DNA of 64,000 nt from Rehmannia glutinosa. Taxonomy: Eukaryota; Streptophyta; Magnoliopsida; Lamiales; Orobanchaceae. The notes under the pieces are model-generated. The model had not been told where the DNA came from. It searched no databases and worked only from the letters and a program-made list of their open reading frames with translations. Where the stretch lies: assembly GCA_016081115.2 (NCBI GenBank), contig CM071931.1, positions 23,412,317 to 23,476,316 of the forward strand, in the 5' to 3' direction. Position 1 is the first letter of the stretch. Every line of letters starts with the position of its first letter. The position numbers and the translations under genes were made by a program. Positions 1 through 10,443 of the stretch are shown in pieces.

Positions 1-696
1 GCTTAGGGTATGATCGGAAAATATAAGATTAAATGGTTCAAATCACCTAAACACACAGTTGTCAATTTCTTCAACTCGCCAAACAAAATAGCTACCTTCA
101 CTTTTTTTTTTTAATTCTCCATTGTTCTCCTTTTATGAGCCTATACTCACTGATTTTTTATTTTTTTCCGAAACCCAAAACTTATTCTTTTGTATATTTT
201 TACACATGAGGTTTCATATTTTCTTTTTCTAGGCAACTTCATGCAAGTGAACACATACCTACTTATCATACCTTCCTCAACCTTCAACATTTTGTGTGTA
301 TGAGTGATGGGTAATTAGGATTTTCACATGTAGGCTCAAGGTATAAGATTGGTTGCCAAAGAACGGGTTTAACAGGCTCAAAGGGGACACTAGTGGAAAT
401 ATATAATATACAGGTAGGCATTTTTGGCTCTAGCTTATTCAAAGATGGCCTAAATCATTTCCTTAATGTTACTTAACCTAGGATTTCGCCTCGACTAGTG
501 ATCAGACAAGTTCTAGAATCCGGTGGGATTATACAAGAAACACTTAACTTCATAAATCATTTTCAAATAAATCAACTGAATTATGCATGTAGATGGAATT
601 AATGGAACGAAGCATAGATCACCGCTCAAACACATGCTCTTTTGACCGTTTAACTCATTTTGACAAATTCACATAGTCATGCAGTTGTATAGTTCA

Positions 697-755
697 ACAA
701 ACGACTCGACTCGACTCAACTCAAAACAAACGACTCGACTCGACTCAACTCAAAG
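697..755. repeat. two tandem copies of a ~28-bp CGACT-rich repeat
   Basis: Two adjacent near-identical units built on CGACTCGACTCGACTCAACT lie in the 3' non-coding part of the Athila-like element. No function is evident. Confidence 0.8.
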
Positions 756-850
756 CAAATATATAGAGACTCGACAATATTTGTTTTTTTTAACAACTAA
801 AAATAAAAAAAACACGAAAAAGTAGGATCACAAACAAAAAAAAGGTATTA

Positions 851-864
851 CCACTCCCCCAAAC
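851..864 (-). other. polypurine tract of the Athila-like element
   Basis: On the minus strand this reads AAGTTTGGGGGAGTGG, preceded by a GAGGACAA segment. Athila and related gypsy elements carry AAGTTTGGGG-type purine tracts downstream of their coding region. Inference from motif and position. Confidence 0.5.
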
Positions 865-1519
865 TTGATATAACCATTGTCCTCAATAGAAGAGGTGCAA
901 CTCCTCGTCGGAATCATGGGGTGAAAGAGAAGCAACAATGCCCATTGGTAGCACTCCATAGGGTCGATGGCTTTTTCCTTGCCTTTCTATGATTTAGGAG
1001 GCACGATACCAACTTGTCAAACAAAACCAAACACGTGGAAACGAGCAATGGGATAAAGTACCACAATATCATGTGAAGACCATGGGAGACGCATCAATAT
1101 TATATAATTGTGATCAACATGTGAACTCCTCCAAGCAATAAACCAAGAAGGGCATGCAAAAGTGTTAAATTTCTCATTGAGGCATTTTATCAAACACATG
1201 GTGGGCATAGATAGAGAATAAGAATGTGGATGTAATTTATATAACCAATTATGCCCGAAATTTCAATACCAATCCAAATTATATCACAATAAGCACCCTT
1301 TTGCACATAATTTCACAAGAATCACGTAATGAGCATGCAAGAGGGATAAAGGTGAGATGCAACATGACTACTACTAATAAAACACAAACATTCTAACTAA
1401 TCAAACTATGAAAGCAAGTAAAATGAGCTTAGGTTTCCTCCTAAGAAGCGCTAAATTTAAAGTCTTTAGCCAGACTTTTGTTTTGCTCAACCGGGATCCA
1501 AAAATAAGTGTCGATCATG

Positions 1520-2422
1520 CTACGCCTTTGTATTTTCCAACAATATAGGCGATCCTTCAGTGTATGTAAGACGTGGATGATTAAATATCACAATGTTGAT
1601 GGTCTTTTGGAAATCAAAAAATGTGTTCCTAATGATGAAAAATGGTTTATCAATCATAGTAAAGATATTTCTATCTTTACTCACATTAAATATCATGAAA
1701 TCTATAGAACATGTGAATTGATCACAATTTTCAAACATTGTTCCTTCAAGTGTATGCTTCTTAAAATTTGATACATTTGTATTGAAGCTTACATCTTGAG
1801 TGCACATATTTTTGTCAATATGAGAATTTTCAATTGAGTGAGAGATAGACATACTCCCTGAGTTAATTTGACGTGGCTCCTCTTGTAAGATCGGATTGCA
1901 CTCTTCAAAAGTTTCCTCCAAATTTTGAAGGATGTCCATCTTTTTCATAATGGGAAATTCATGTTCATGATTTTCTACTTCACCAGATCCCAAGAATGAT
2001 GACGACTCTTTATTATTAAGTTGGTCAATTATTTGTTGGAGTGACTCTGACATATGTTGACATGTAATCTCAATTTGTTGAACTCTTGCCTCGGTTTGTA
2101 GCATTCTATCATCCATTTCTCGATTTCTTATCGTACACTCTTCGATAAACTCAGCAATAGTTTCTTCCAAATTGGACCGACGTTTTATCCCATCTTGTCG
2201 TCTTCTTGCCTCACAATCGTCTAGAAATTGATAAAATATTTCTTCCAAGCTAGACAATTGTTCTTGTAGCTGAGGAAAGGTTTCATGATTTGCAATATTT
2301 TGGGCCCATACATTTTCTTGAGGTGGATAATAAGGAACAAAATTGTTCACACTTTGACTTCCAAAAATCCCAGTAGCATCATCGGTTGGCCACTTATATG
2401 CATACACAATAATTTCATCCAA
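1520..2422 (-). CDS. gag-like coiled-coil protein of the Athila-like element
   Basis: A 300-codon open frame on the minus strand, directly downstream of the primer-binding site, where gag sits in LTR retrotransposons. The product is acidic and Glu/Gln-rich. About residues 50-150 show heptad-like spacing (for example LEETIAEFIEEC and QLQEQLSSLEEIFYQFL), so a coiled coil is likely. No zinc knuckle, protease or other catalytic motif is seen. The open frame begins at a TTG codon, and just upstream on the minus strand is a pyrimidine-rich stretch ending TTTTTTTAG, which resembles a splice acceptor; the real start may lie in an upstream exon. The gag assignment rests on position and composition, not on recognised sequence similarity. 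Confidence 0.45.
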   Translation of the reverse strand: MDEIIVYAYKWPTDDATGIFGSQSVNNFVPYYPPQENVWAQNIANHETFPQLQEQLSSLEEIFYQFLDDCEARRRQDGIKRRSNLEETIAEFIEECTIRNREMDDRMLQTEARVQQIEITCQHMSESLQQIIDQLNNKESSSFLGSGEVENHEHEFPIMKKMDILQNLEETFEECNPILQEEPRQINSGSMSISHSIENSHIDKNMCTQDVSFNTNVSNFKKHTLEGTMFENCDQFTCSIDFMIFNVSKDRNIFTMIDKPFFIIRNTFFDFQKTINIVIFNHPRLTYTEGSPILLENTKA

Positions 2423-2528
2423 TGATGTGCCTAAAAAAATTACACAAAATTAGAACAATAAAAGAAAGAAACAAAAAATAGTCAAATTACAACTAGGCAA
2501 TCAACCTTGATATTACACAAAATACATT

Positions 2529-2545
2529 CCCCGGCAACGGCACCA
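2529..2545 (-). other. primer-binding site, tRNA-Asp
   Basis: The minus strand reads TGGTGCCGTTGCCGGGG, the complement of the plant tRNA-Asp 3' end (CCCCGGCAACGGCGCCA) with one mismatch. It lies a few bases inside the LTR end, as required for priming minus-strand DNA synthesis. Confidence 0.85.
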
Positions 2546-2551
2546 AAAACT

Positions 2552-4030
2552 TGTTAGGCGTGAAACAATCACCTAATCTACCGCAAGTGTACGGTTGTCA
2601 AGTTTTAATATAGTGATATGAGTAGGGTTGTTGTATCCACATAGAATGCGTGTATAAGTAACAATTATAAATTACATATGCTATATTTGACAGATCAATA
2701 ATAAGTGGATATCTCAATTTATAAATAAAAATACCTAGATGTAACTAATCAAAATATAAACATCTAAATCTATGGGAGAATGAATTCTAGAGGTGTGATG
2801 AATCTAGTTTTCCCTTATGTTATCAATATGGTTTATCAATCACAAATTACGAATTTATAAGTCAAGATTTCTACAATAATCATTTCCTCTCTCGAGTGCC
2901 AAATGATTGTAGATTTCAATTAGGAAATCAATATCTCTATAAAAATCACCAATTGAAATCTCAATAAACACTATGAATCTTAATAAATGACTTCAAAGGA
3001 TTCATAAATCTCTCAATTCTATGAAATTCTAGGTTATGCTATTTCAAGGTCATGTATTCAATTACCTTTTCAAGAGTCAAATCAAATACACCCAACAATC
3101 TAAATTATTGATGAAGTAATTTAGAAGCAATAAATCCAAATAGCTCAAATAAATTGAGAAATCTAGATTGACAAACCACAATCTCAAAACATAAGTTCAA
3201 ACATAGATTACATCAACCCTCTAGAATTATAGAGTTTAGCTCATGATGAAAATACAAATATCCATAATCAAATGAGAATGCATCTCAAATGATATACAAG
3301 AAACAACAAAGAAGGAATTAAAGAGATTAAAGAAGAATCTTATCTATTTCTAGATGATAAAGGTCTTCAATCTTCTTCCCCAACTCTTTCCTTGTATCTT
3401 GGTAGTGTTGGTTTTCATTCCCAAGTGTCCTCCATGCCCTAGTTCAAGCCTCCCATGTATCTATTTATAGTACCCTCTTTTTATATCCAAAAATCAGAGT
3501 TTATTGTTTTGTCCGCCCACTGCAGCGCCAAAACACAAAACGAAACTGTCCGTAGTGCACTCCCGAGCGCTACGGCGCCGCTGCTTTTTACGCTCGCGCT
3601 GCATCGCCTCTTTTTGGCGCTGCGTCGCCATCCAAACGTCCAAATATGCTTTGGGTGTCTTCGTAAGAGTTGTAGCCCTATCTCTTAGTTTTCCATAGCC
3701 ATTTGAATCAGCTCAATATCAATTTTGTAGAGAGAGTTATGGCCAAAATACTAAACCCTGCCAGTGCTAGAAATTCCAGACGCATTTGGACGTTTCTTTA
3801 AATCAATCTTTCGTTGTTTGATCATCCTTGCTTCTTTTGACACACGACTCATTACAATGACTCTAGACTCAATATAATTGGCCATGAACATGGCTTGGCC
3901 ACTCAAATGACTCGAAACAATGGAAATTAATGTCTAACCTAGGAGATATAACAAAAACGACACAAAATACTCAAAAACAACACAAAACTCTAGTCTCGGA
4001 AGCCCAAATCATTGATATAAAACCAACTGA
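2552..4030 (-). repeat. 5' LTR of the Athila-like element
   Basis: The inner end (minus strand ...GCCTAACA) lies 6 bp from the primer-binding site. The LTR contains a TATA box at 3461-3470 and a GC-richer stretch around 3510-3640. The outer end is inferred only roughly because the 3' LTR needed for comparison is not in the window. Confidence 0.55.
3461..3470 (-). promoter_or_regulatory. TATA box of the minus-strand LTR
   Basis: CTATAAATAG on the minus strand, inside the LTR about 900 bp upstream of the primer-binding site, is the likely core promoter for element transcription. Confidence 0.6.
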
Positions 4031-4512
4031 ACACATACCATAGCAGAATTAGAAATATAAAGCAACTCTCCCCTGCATTTAAATTTTGAATAAACTTTAT
4101 GGAATTAGAAACATAATTTGGTATTAAAAACAATAAAAATAACATTTAATTTGTTTTTATATTTTTAAGTGCTTGCAAGCACTCCGTAAATTTTAGGTGA
4201 CTCGCTCTCCACTTTTGACACATAATCAGAATGATCAAATACTCAAATCAAATACTCAAAGATGAAAAGTCACTCTGAAAATCATAACTTGCAGTTACAC
4301 ATAAAGAATTGAACTATTGTATGAACCACATATATCATACCTTGGTTTTTTTTGGAGATAATTTTGGGATGAAGAGTTCCATGTTCTCGAAAACATTCAG
4401 ACCTAAATGTTTGAATTTCTCATGATATAATGCAAGAAAAGCTCAAGTTGAAATATATATTAAAGGAGTATTTGATTGGAATTGATTGTATATTAGGTGT
4501 GCCAAATGTTAG
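4031..4512. other. no gene seen between the Athila-like LTR and the first exon relic
   Basis: AT-rich sequence without a supported gene, RNA or clear repeat. It may include the flank or target site of the element to the left. Confidence 0.5.
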
Positions 4513-4734
4513 ATGTGGAGGCTCATCCCGACGAAGGAGAAGTTTGATGAGATACGTGCTAGGATTGCAGAAAAGTTGTTTCTATATGAAATATTTCGGG
4601 AATGGGGACCCGACATATCGTGTGAAGATGAAGCTGACGTCAAGAAGGATGACATCTTTTGTTGGGCGATGGACAGACAAAGAGATCCTCAAACTCCTCC
4701 TGGATGGCAACTAATTTTAACGAGAAAACGTTAA
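4513..4734 (+). pseudogene. exon relic related to the duplicated locus, function unknown
   Basis: A 73-codon open frame whose second half resembles the relic exons at 8613-8700 and 50029-50130: an acidic stretch (CEDEADVKKDDIFCWAMD here, CDDDDMACDNE in the others), then KxxDxFCWA and a gap-rich tail. Here the frame stays open to a TAA after about 220 bp, whereas both other copies have stops. The upstream half (EKLFLYEIFREWGPDIS) has no counterpart I could see elsewhere in the window. I do not recognise the protein family. It may be a less decayed piece of the ancestral gene that gave rise to both duplicated blocks. Confidence 0.35.
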
Positions 4735-4924
4735 GGTTTAGCTTTTATTTAGGTATTATTTAGTAAAATGGCGATGGTAAAAAATGAGAATGAGTATTAT
4801 TTAGGTATTCCATCAAATGGTTCTGATATGTACCAAATACAGTTTGGTTCCATCAATTTATCGAATCATAAACACCTCTTTATACAACCAACATACTTAT
4901 CCGTTGTAGAAATATAAAACTTTA

Positions 4925-5850
4925 GTGAAAACTACATATATTTTAGACCGTTGTACGTAAGATTTCATTCCATTCAATTGAGTATCTATCATGCAACATA
5001 TATTCAATAATCAACTAATTTGGCACGTAAATATTCTGCAATAAAACTCACATATAGGTAAAGGCATAAAATTCTTGAAATATAATCCAGTATCAAGTTA
5101 TTGATGAGATATCAAGTATCGTATAGTCTGGCTTATTTTGTCCTAAGAATAGCGGGTTCTAGAGAAAGTGTTTCCATCCGTCCATGCATGTTCGTTCCCG
5201 TAGGGAATACATCAATTAAGCATTTAATGATGACACTTACCTATGGATAAATTGTCAAAATCATTCGAATGTCTGAACAATACAAATGAGCCAAAAGATT
5301 AAAGGCGTAAATGACAATCTAAGTAACATACTAGAAATTAATAATACAGTTGGTAGGTTACAATCAAGTGCCTTCTACTCTCTTAGACCTATTAAACTAC
5401 ATATATCGTTGTCCATTGTTAGATTTCTTTCTATTCACTTTAGTATCTATCATGCAACATATATATTCGATAATCAACAACTAAAATTTGACACACTAAT
5501 GTTCTAGGACAAAACCTACATATAGTTAAGACATAAGATTCTTGACAAACTTTATAGTTTTAACTTCTTGAGATCTCATGGATCGCACACCGCTGGCTAA
5601 TTTTTTCCATAAGGATATCGGGTTTTGGAGAAAATATTTCCATCAGTCCATGTCCGTCCTCCAAATAAAGCTTACAAGAATATAATGTTATCTATAAATA
5701 AATTGTCAAAATCATTCGAATGTCTCAACAATACAAATGAGCCAAAAGCTTAACGGCATAAATGACAATCTAAGTAAACGTAGTAAAAATTAATAATACA
5801 ATTGGTAAGTTACGATAAAGCGCCTTTACTCTTAGACCTATTATTAAACT
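4925..5850. repeat. ~455-bp tandem duplication upstream of the copy-1 promoter
   Basis: AGTATCTATCATGCAACATA occurs at 4981 and 5442, and TCATTCGAATGTCT at 5261 and 5712, giving a period of 451-461 bp. Intervening sequence also matches with indels. Copy 2 (46080-46540) has a single unit closer to the second copy-1 unit. Confidence 0.85.
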
Positions 5851-6027
5851 ATTTATTTAATTTTTAAATTTCTTTTGAATGTTAAAGACTTCATTATACT
5901 GGAAAATGCACATTACATTTTGCTTGAAATACATGTAACTATTGTTTTTCGCCACACTAGTTTTCATGGTCAATTTTTTTTTCTTTCCTTACAATAAAAG
6001 TCATATATAGTAACACCTTTTTTCTTG

Positions 6028-6180
6028 TTACTTACTACAAATTCAATATTTTTTTCCCACATTTGGGTAGCCCAAAAAAGGCAAAAAATCTGCACCCACT
6101 CCCTCAAAAAGAAAAAATTAAGGAATATCACCCAAACTCTTATTATAAAAAGAGACAATTCTAGGGTTTCATCTCTCACC
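6028..6180 (+). promoter_or_regulatory. conserved plant promoter, copy 1
   Basis: TTTGGGTAGCCCAAAAAAGG (about 6060-6080), a TATA-like TTATAAAA at about 6143-6150, and CTAGGGTTTC downstream, a common start of plant 5' leaders. The arrangement is conserved in copy 2 at 46595-46745. The leader then runs into a CT/CA microsatellite. Transcription is inferred. Confidence 0.55.
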
Positions 6181-6185
<5 letters not shown>

Positions 6186-6232
<47 letters not shown>

Positions 6233-6241
6233 CACACACAC
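6186..6241. repeat. (CT)n-(CA)n microsatellite in the 5' leader
   Basis: About 22 CT units followed by about 5 CA units. Copy 2 has only a short CACACACGCACA remnant at the equivalent place, so the array expanded in copy 1 or contracted in copy 2. Confidence 0.95.
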
Positions 6242-6542
6242 AAACACGCACATACATAAACCCTTCATCTGCGGCAGAGAGCCTTTTCGGTTCAGCGATT
6301 CTTTATCGAGGTTTGTTTGTGAAGTTCTTGTTTTCATTTTTTTTGCCGAGGTTTTTTTTTTCTTCTGTAAAACACCACAAAGTTGTAGATTTCTTGATCT
6401 TTGTTTTAATGGTATGGCCTGTGGGTCTTCCTTCTTGATTTTAACTTTTGGACATTGGACATATAAAACACACCCCAAAGCACATGCAAGTCTGCAGATC
6501 TTTTGTTTTTCTGAGGTAGATCGGCAAATTTGTTGGTTGTGT

Positions 6543-6568
6543 TATATATATATATATATATATATATA
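6543..6568. repeat. (TA)n microsatellite
   Basis: About 13 TA units in the presumed first intron of copy 1; not present at the same place in copy 2. Confidence 0.95.
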
Positions 6569-8030
6569 GACATACACACACACATGCAAATGGTTTGTGT
6601 TTCTCCACCGATTCTAAGCGAAACAAAAAACAAAAAAAAAGGGTTTTGAGTTTTAAGTCATTTTCAAGTGAAAGAAGTCAAATAAAATGTTGCAGACTTG
6701 CAGCCCCCTATTTGTTTTGCTTTTGTCTTGCACAATTGGATTTATTATTCATCAGATCACATGGTTCAAAATGGAGTTATTTAATTTTGAATTTTAGCCT
6801 TTTTTTGGACTATATCGTTGTACATTTTTGTATTCTAATAATTACTCAATTCGTGTAAGCAGGTAATTTTTGTATCGTGCATGTATACACATTGTTAATT
6901 AATGATAATGTGATCTAACTTTTTTATGTTAACGTGTTGTGGATTTGCTTTTCGCGGTGATGAAGAGTGAATTTATTATGGTGATTGTGTCTACATGCAT
7001 TGAGTATGAATTGTATAGTGTCATGATAGGGTACTACTTATCTATACAAATACGATAAGCTCTTAAGTTTATCGTGTCATTGCATAAATATTTAGTAGGG
7101 TACCTGATCAACGTAATTAATTCTCTATTGAGCTATTTCAAACATATATAAACTCTAAATTTAATGATGGGTCTAGTCATTTAAGAAAAAAGAGGTAGGC
7201 TCTTAAGTTTTTCCTTAATTATTTGCATCTCTGGCTACAAATTAGTGTCATATTAAGTACTTAAAGTGCGTTAACAATTTAATTTACCATAGATAAAGAC
7301 TCACACACTCATTAAGAACTCAATTGTACATACACAAACTTGTCTTAATTTTATTCTTGTTACGTGACATACAATAATGCCTTCCGTTTCATTGGGCTGC
7401 CAAATATATAGGTTTACGTGATGTACTAACGTGACTTTGGTGTTCCATTTTTTTTTGTTTTTAGCGCCTGAAACATATTTTCAACCAGTTTTACTTTCCT
7501 TAAATTTCTAATAATTCAAGATCATTTGATTTCTTGAATAACAGCTTAATTAGTTTTCTTAGTGGTCACTACAGTTATTAACCTGTGAATTTTTTTATCT
7601 TTTAGTTCTCTTTTGTGTCTTCACAAATTTTGTTGTTTTGTCGTATGACGCATTTATGAACATAGAGATTTAGTTTGAAGTTCGTGATCTTATCCATAAA
7701 GTGTACAAAATAGTAGCTTCATTCATCTTGTACATGTAAGTGGGTACCAACATATTAGAATTAAACAGCCATGAAGTTTTATTTTGGTTTTGAAAGCTAC
7801 TAGCAGAATTTTCTATTATATTTCTGGCTTGGCGTGGTGTGTGATGGAGTTAGCAAAGTGCTATCAATTTTTTCTTTGTGAGTCTTTATTGTTGTGTGTG
7901 TGTGTGTGTATATATTATATGTTCATGAATATCGGCAGTTTGCCGATTGATTTGAACATGGCTTTGCATTTTTTCCTTTTTCTTTTTTTTTTTTTCTAGA
8001 AACATACATAATATTCTATTTTCCGTGTAG

Positions 8031-8105
8031 GGTGGTGCAAGACAGTGATCCTTACACAGGGAATCATCAATTTCGAGGACATTCTCAATATTCTGAAAAA
8101 TATTG
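8031..8105 (+). pseudogene. relic exon A of the duplicated gene, copy 1
   Basis: A ~75-bp segment bounded by a pyrimidine-rich acceptor (TTCCGTGTAG) and a GTCAGT donor-like site, conserved at 48640-48718 in copy 2 with a similar acceptor. Two of the three frames are open in copy 1; one encodes ILTQGIINFEDILNILKN and stays open in copy 2. The family is not recognised. Conservation together with splice signals supports an exon; coding status is uncertain. Confidence 0.4.
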
Positions 8106-8612
8106 GTCAGTCCATACGTAAATGATTTTTATTTAGTTATGAATTTATGGGAGCTTATTGAAAATGACGCTGTTGTGCTATTACAAAGATTAAATAATTT
8201 GTATGTTTTAGTTATTGTATAATCAGATACTTGAACTCATGTAGTAGGCAAGTGTAACACCCTAAACTACATGCATTAACCTTGGACTACAAATAGATAA
8301 AGTATTTGCACTTGTCCGACAAATACATGTAAAAAATCAAAGAAAGGAAAAATACTAATGTGTACAAGATCCGTCCATCACATGAGTTTTCATTTCAGAG
8401 ATAGCTGAAATGATGCTAATATGTTAACTCAATTGTATTATAGGAAAAATCAAGTATTAAGTGGTTTACTAGATGGGATTGTGTGTCTAATCAACTTTGT
8501 CATTTTGTTTGAAATTTGAGTTTTTTTTTTGGAATTAATTGTATGGGCATAATCTATGATATATAATTATTGAATCATTCGTGGTAATCAAAAATTTTCT
8601 TATTAATGGCAG

Positions 8613-8690
8613 TTGTTCAAAACAATGGAACAAGATTGTGAATGTGATGATGATGACATAGCATGTGACAACGAAGTTGACGCACGTTAA
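8613..8690 (+). pseudogene. relic exon B of the duplicated gene, copy 1
   Basis: Starts after a TTAATGGCAG acceptor and encodes an acidic peptide (MEQDCECDDDDIACDNE) before a stop. The matching segment at 50029 in copy 2 has a slightly different frame downstream. It resembles the open frame at 4513-4734. Function unknown. Confidence 0.4.
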
Positions 8691-8773
8691 AGAGAACGAC
8701 AACTGTCATTGGGCGATGGACAAAATTGATGCAAATGAGAACCAATAAATGATGGGTTAATTATCATAAACAG

Positions 8774-9834
8774 ATGAATACATAATTGATGCAGGTATGA
8801 AACACAAAGGTTTAAGAGGTCTATAGGGATTGCGGGTCAAGCGTGAATCTTTTGTAAGTTCTGTTGGGAAGAAGTTTCTATCTTTCTATGACAAAAAAAT
8901 CCGTGGTTTAAAAATATTTCTGCCAAAGATGATATGGAATCATAAAATGATTCTATACACGAAAAAACATCAACACGCCAGATAACACAATAAATATAAT
9001 AACTATCTTCAGCGTTTGATTTTGAGACTTTTGGCAAAATGGAGGCAGAGTTGATCGAAGGCTAACTCTAAAGTTCCATTTGAAAAGCTTGACCTATTCA
9101 TACTCATTGTCTGATGTTTCTAGCTCTTAAGATACTTATGTATTGCAGGGTGTATGTGAAATTTTAAAGCATCATTCGGTGGAAACTTTCCAAAAGCAGA
9201 CAAATACCACAAATCATAAAGATTGATTGATCACTAGATGCAAGATGTATATTAAAAAATGAAAGCTACATAAACAAATAGATGTTTTGATCCATTCATT
9301 GAGTTTCAAATAGCAGCACAATACAAGAACTTTAGTTAATCATTTTTCACTATTCATCTTGCATCTAGTGACCAATCACTCCTTATGATTTTTGGGATTT
9401 GTCTGCATTTGGAACGTTGCCACCAATTATGCTTTTAAATCTCACATACACTTTTCTTTACTTAAGTATATTAGGAGCCACAAACATCTGACAAGGAGTA
9501 TGAATTTGCCAAGCTTCTGAAATGAAACTTCAGAGTCAGCCTCTCAAACAGGCCTGCTTCCATTTTTTAGGAAAGTATCAAAATCAAACACCGAATATAA
9601 TTATTATATTTGTTGTATTATCTGGCGTGGTTGATACCTTTTCATGTATAGTAATCATCCTATTATTCCATATCATCTCCGGAATACACATTTTTAAACT
9701 ATGGATTGTGTTGTTATAGAAAGATAGAAACCTCTCCCCGACAGAACTTACGGAAGATTCATGCTTGACTCACAACTCATGTAGGCCGCTCAAGATTCTT
9801 TACGTTTCCAACCTTCATCAATTTTGTATTAATC
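8774..9834. repeat. long inverted repeat (arms ~480 bp), copy 1
   Basis: Left arm about 8774-9262; right arm about 9341-9834 as its reverse complement; spacer about 80 bp. For example GATTGATCACTAGATGCAAG (about 9226) is mirrored by CTTGCATCTAGTGACCAATC (about 9359), and the segments around ATGGAGGCAGAG and CTGCTTCCAT are mirrored too. The arms differ from each other by many substitutions. The left arm carries short open stretches (for example LTLKFHF), so the repeat was built from an inverted duplication of gene-derived sequence. A transcript from the upstream promoter would fold into a long hairpin. Confidence 0.85.
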
Positions 9835-10443
9835 AAGCAGAGAGAACGTGATATCCACTGCTTGATAGATCACCCATTTCTTGGTCCTCGTTTGCAACAG
9901 TTTTGTTGCAAAAAAAAATTAATTTGATTGAGATTCTTTCTTGGGAGCCTAAGGAAGTTTTCGGAAAATATTCTGGTTTTACAAGAAGGGTCCTATTGAC
10001 TATTGTACTAGAAGTGAAAAGTAGTTGAAAATAAGAAACGTTTCCAAAAAGAAGCGGCTAAATGTTGGGCATGTTAAAAAATATATCGTTTAGTGAATGA
10101 GTTATAAAAGTGTTTTATTTCTGTTTAAATGTCAAACTCCAAACAAAATCTAAAATCTAATGCAACCATCTCTTAGCATTTAGATTCTGATTAAATTTTA
10201 TGGATTTAGAAACACAATTTGACAATTAAAAGAACTACGGGCTCGTTGAGTTTGTTTTTAGCTTCAATTTTCAGTTTTCAGTATTTTGTTTGAGTTTATG
10301 AGTTTGCATGTATTGGTTTTGTGTTATAAAGACAAAATATGTTTGGATGAAAGATCCAATTGTCTTTGATTTAATGTTGAAATTATGTTATTTTAAAGAT
10401 GATGGATTATTATATATTAGTATATATATTTGTTAGTGGTGGA

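Larger units (their letters stand above)
1..4030 (-). mobile_element. Athila-like Ty3/gypsy retrotransposon, probably non-autonomous, 3' end outside window
   Basis: Read on the minus strand the order is: 5' LTR (about 4030 to 2552), primer-binding site matching the tRNA-Asp 3' end (2545-2529), a gag-like ORF (2422-1520), a polypurine-like tract at about 864-851, then roughly 850 bp of non-coding DNA running off the left edge. No protease, RT or integrase reading frame is visible between the gag-like ORF and the purine tract, so the copy looks non-autonomous. A tRNA-Asp primer site, a purine tract well before the end and a long 3' non-coding region are known features of the Athila group. The outer LTR edge near 4030 is approximate, and the 3' LTR should lie left of position 1. 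Confidence 0.65.
4835..10443 (+). repeat. segmental duplication, copy 1 (promoter, exon relics, inverted repeat)
   Basis: This ~5.6 kb block aligns in the same order with 45998-52003. Both copies contain the proximal promoter with a GGGTAGCCCAAAAAAGGC block, a TATA box, a long intron-like segment, an exon starting GGTGGTGCAAGACAGTGATC, a second exon starting TTGTTCAAA, and a large inverted repeat. Copy 1 has an extra tandem duplication upstream of the promoter; copy 2 has two additional transposon insertions. Divergence is substantial, so the duplication is not recent. Edges are approximate. Confidence 0.85.

Noticed and set aside
1..850. 3' LTR of the Athila-like element within the window
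   Set aside because: No similarity to the 5' LTR at 2552-4030 is visible, so this is internal non-coding sequence and the 3' LTR must lie further left.
2529..2545. CCCCGGCAACGGCACCA as part of a tRNA-Asp gene
   Set aside because: Only the 3' end is present with no acceptor-stem partner or D and anticodon arms; its position beside an LTR end makes it a primer-binding site.
6025..6438. Open frames through the CT/CA microsatellite
   Set aside because: Frames arise from the repeat itself (Leu-Ser or Arg-Glu runs) in the promoter/leader region.
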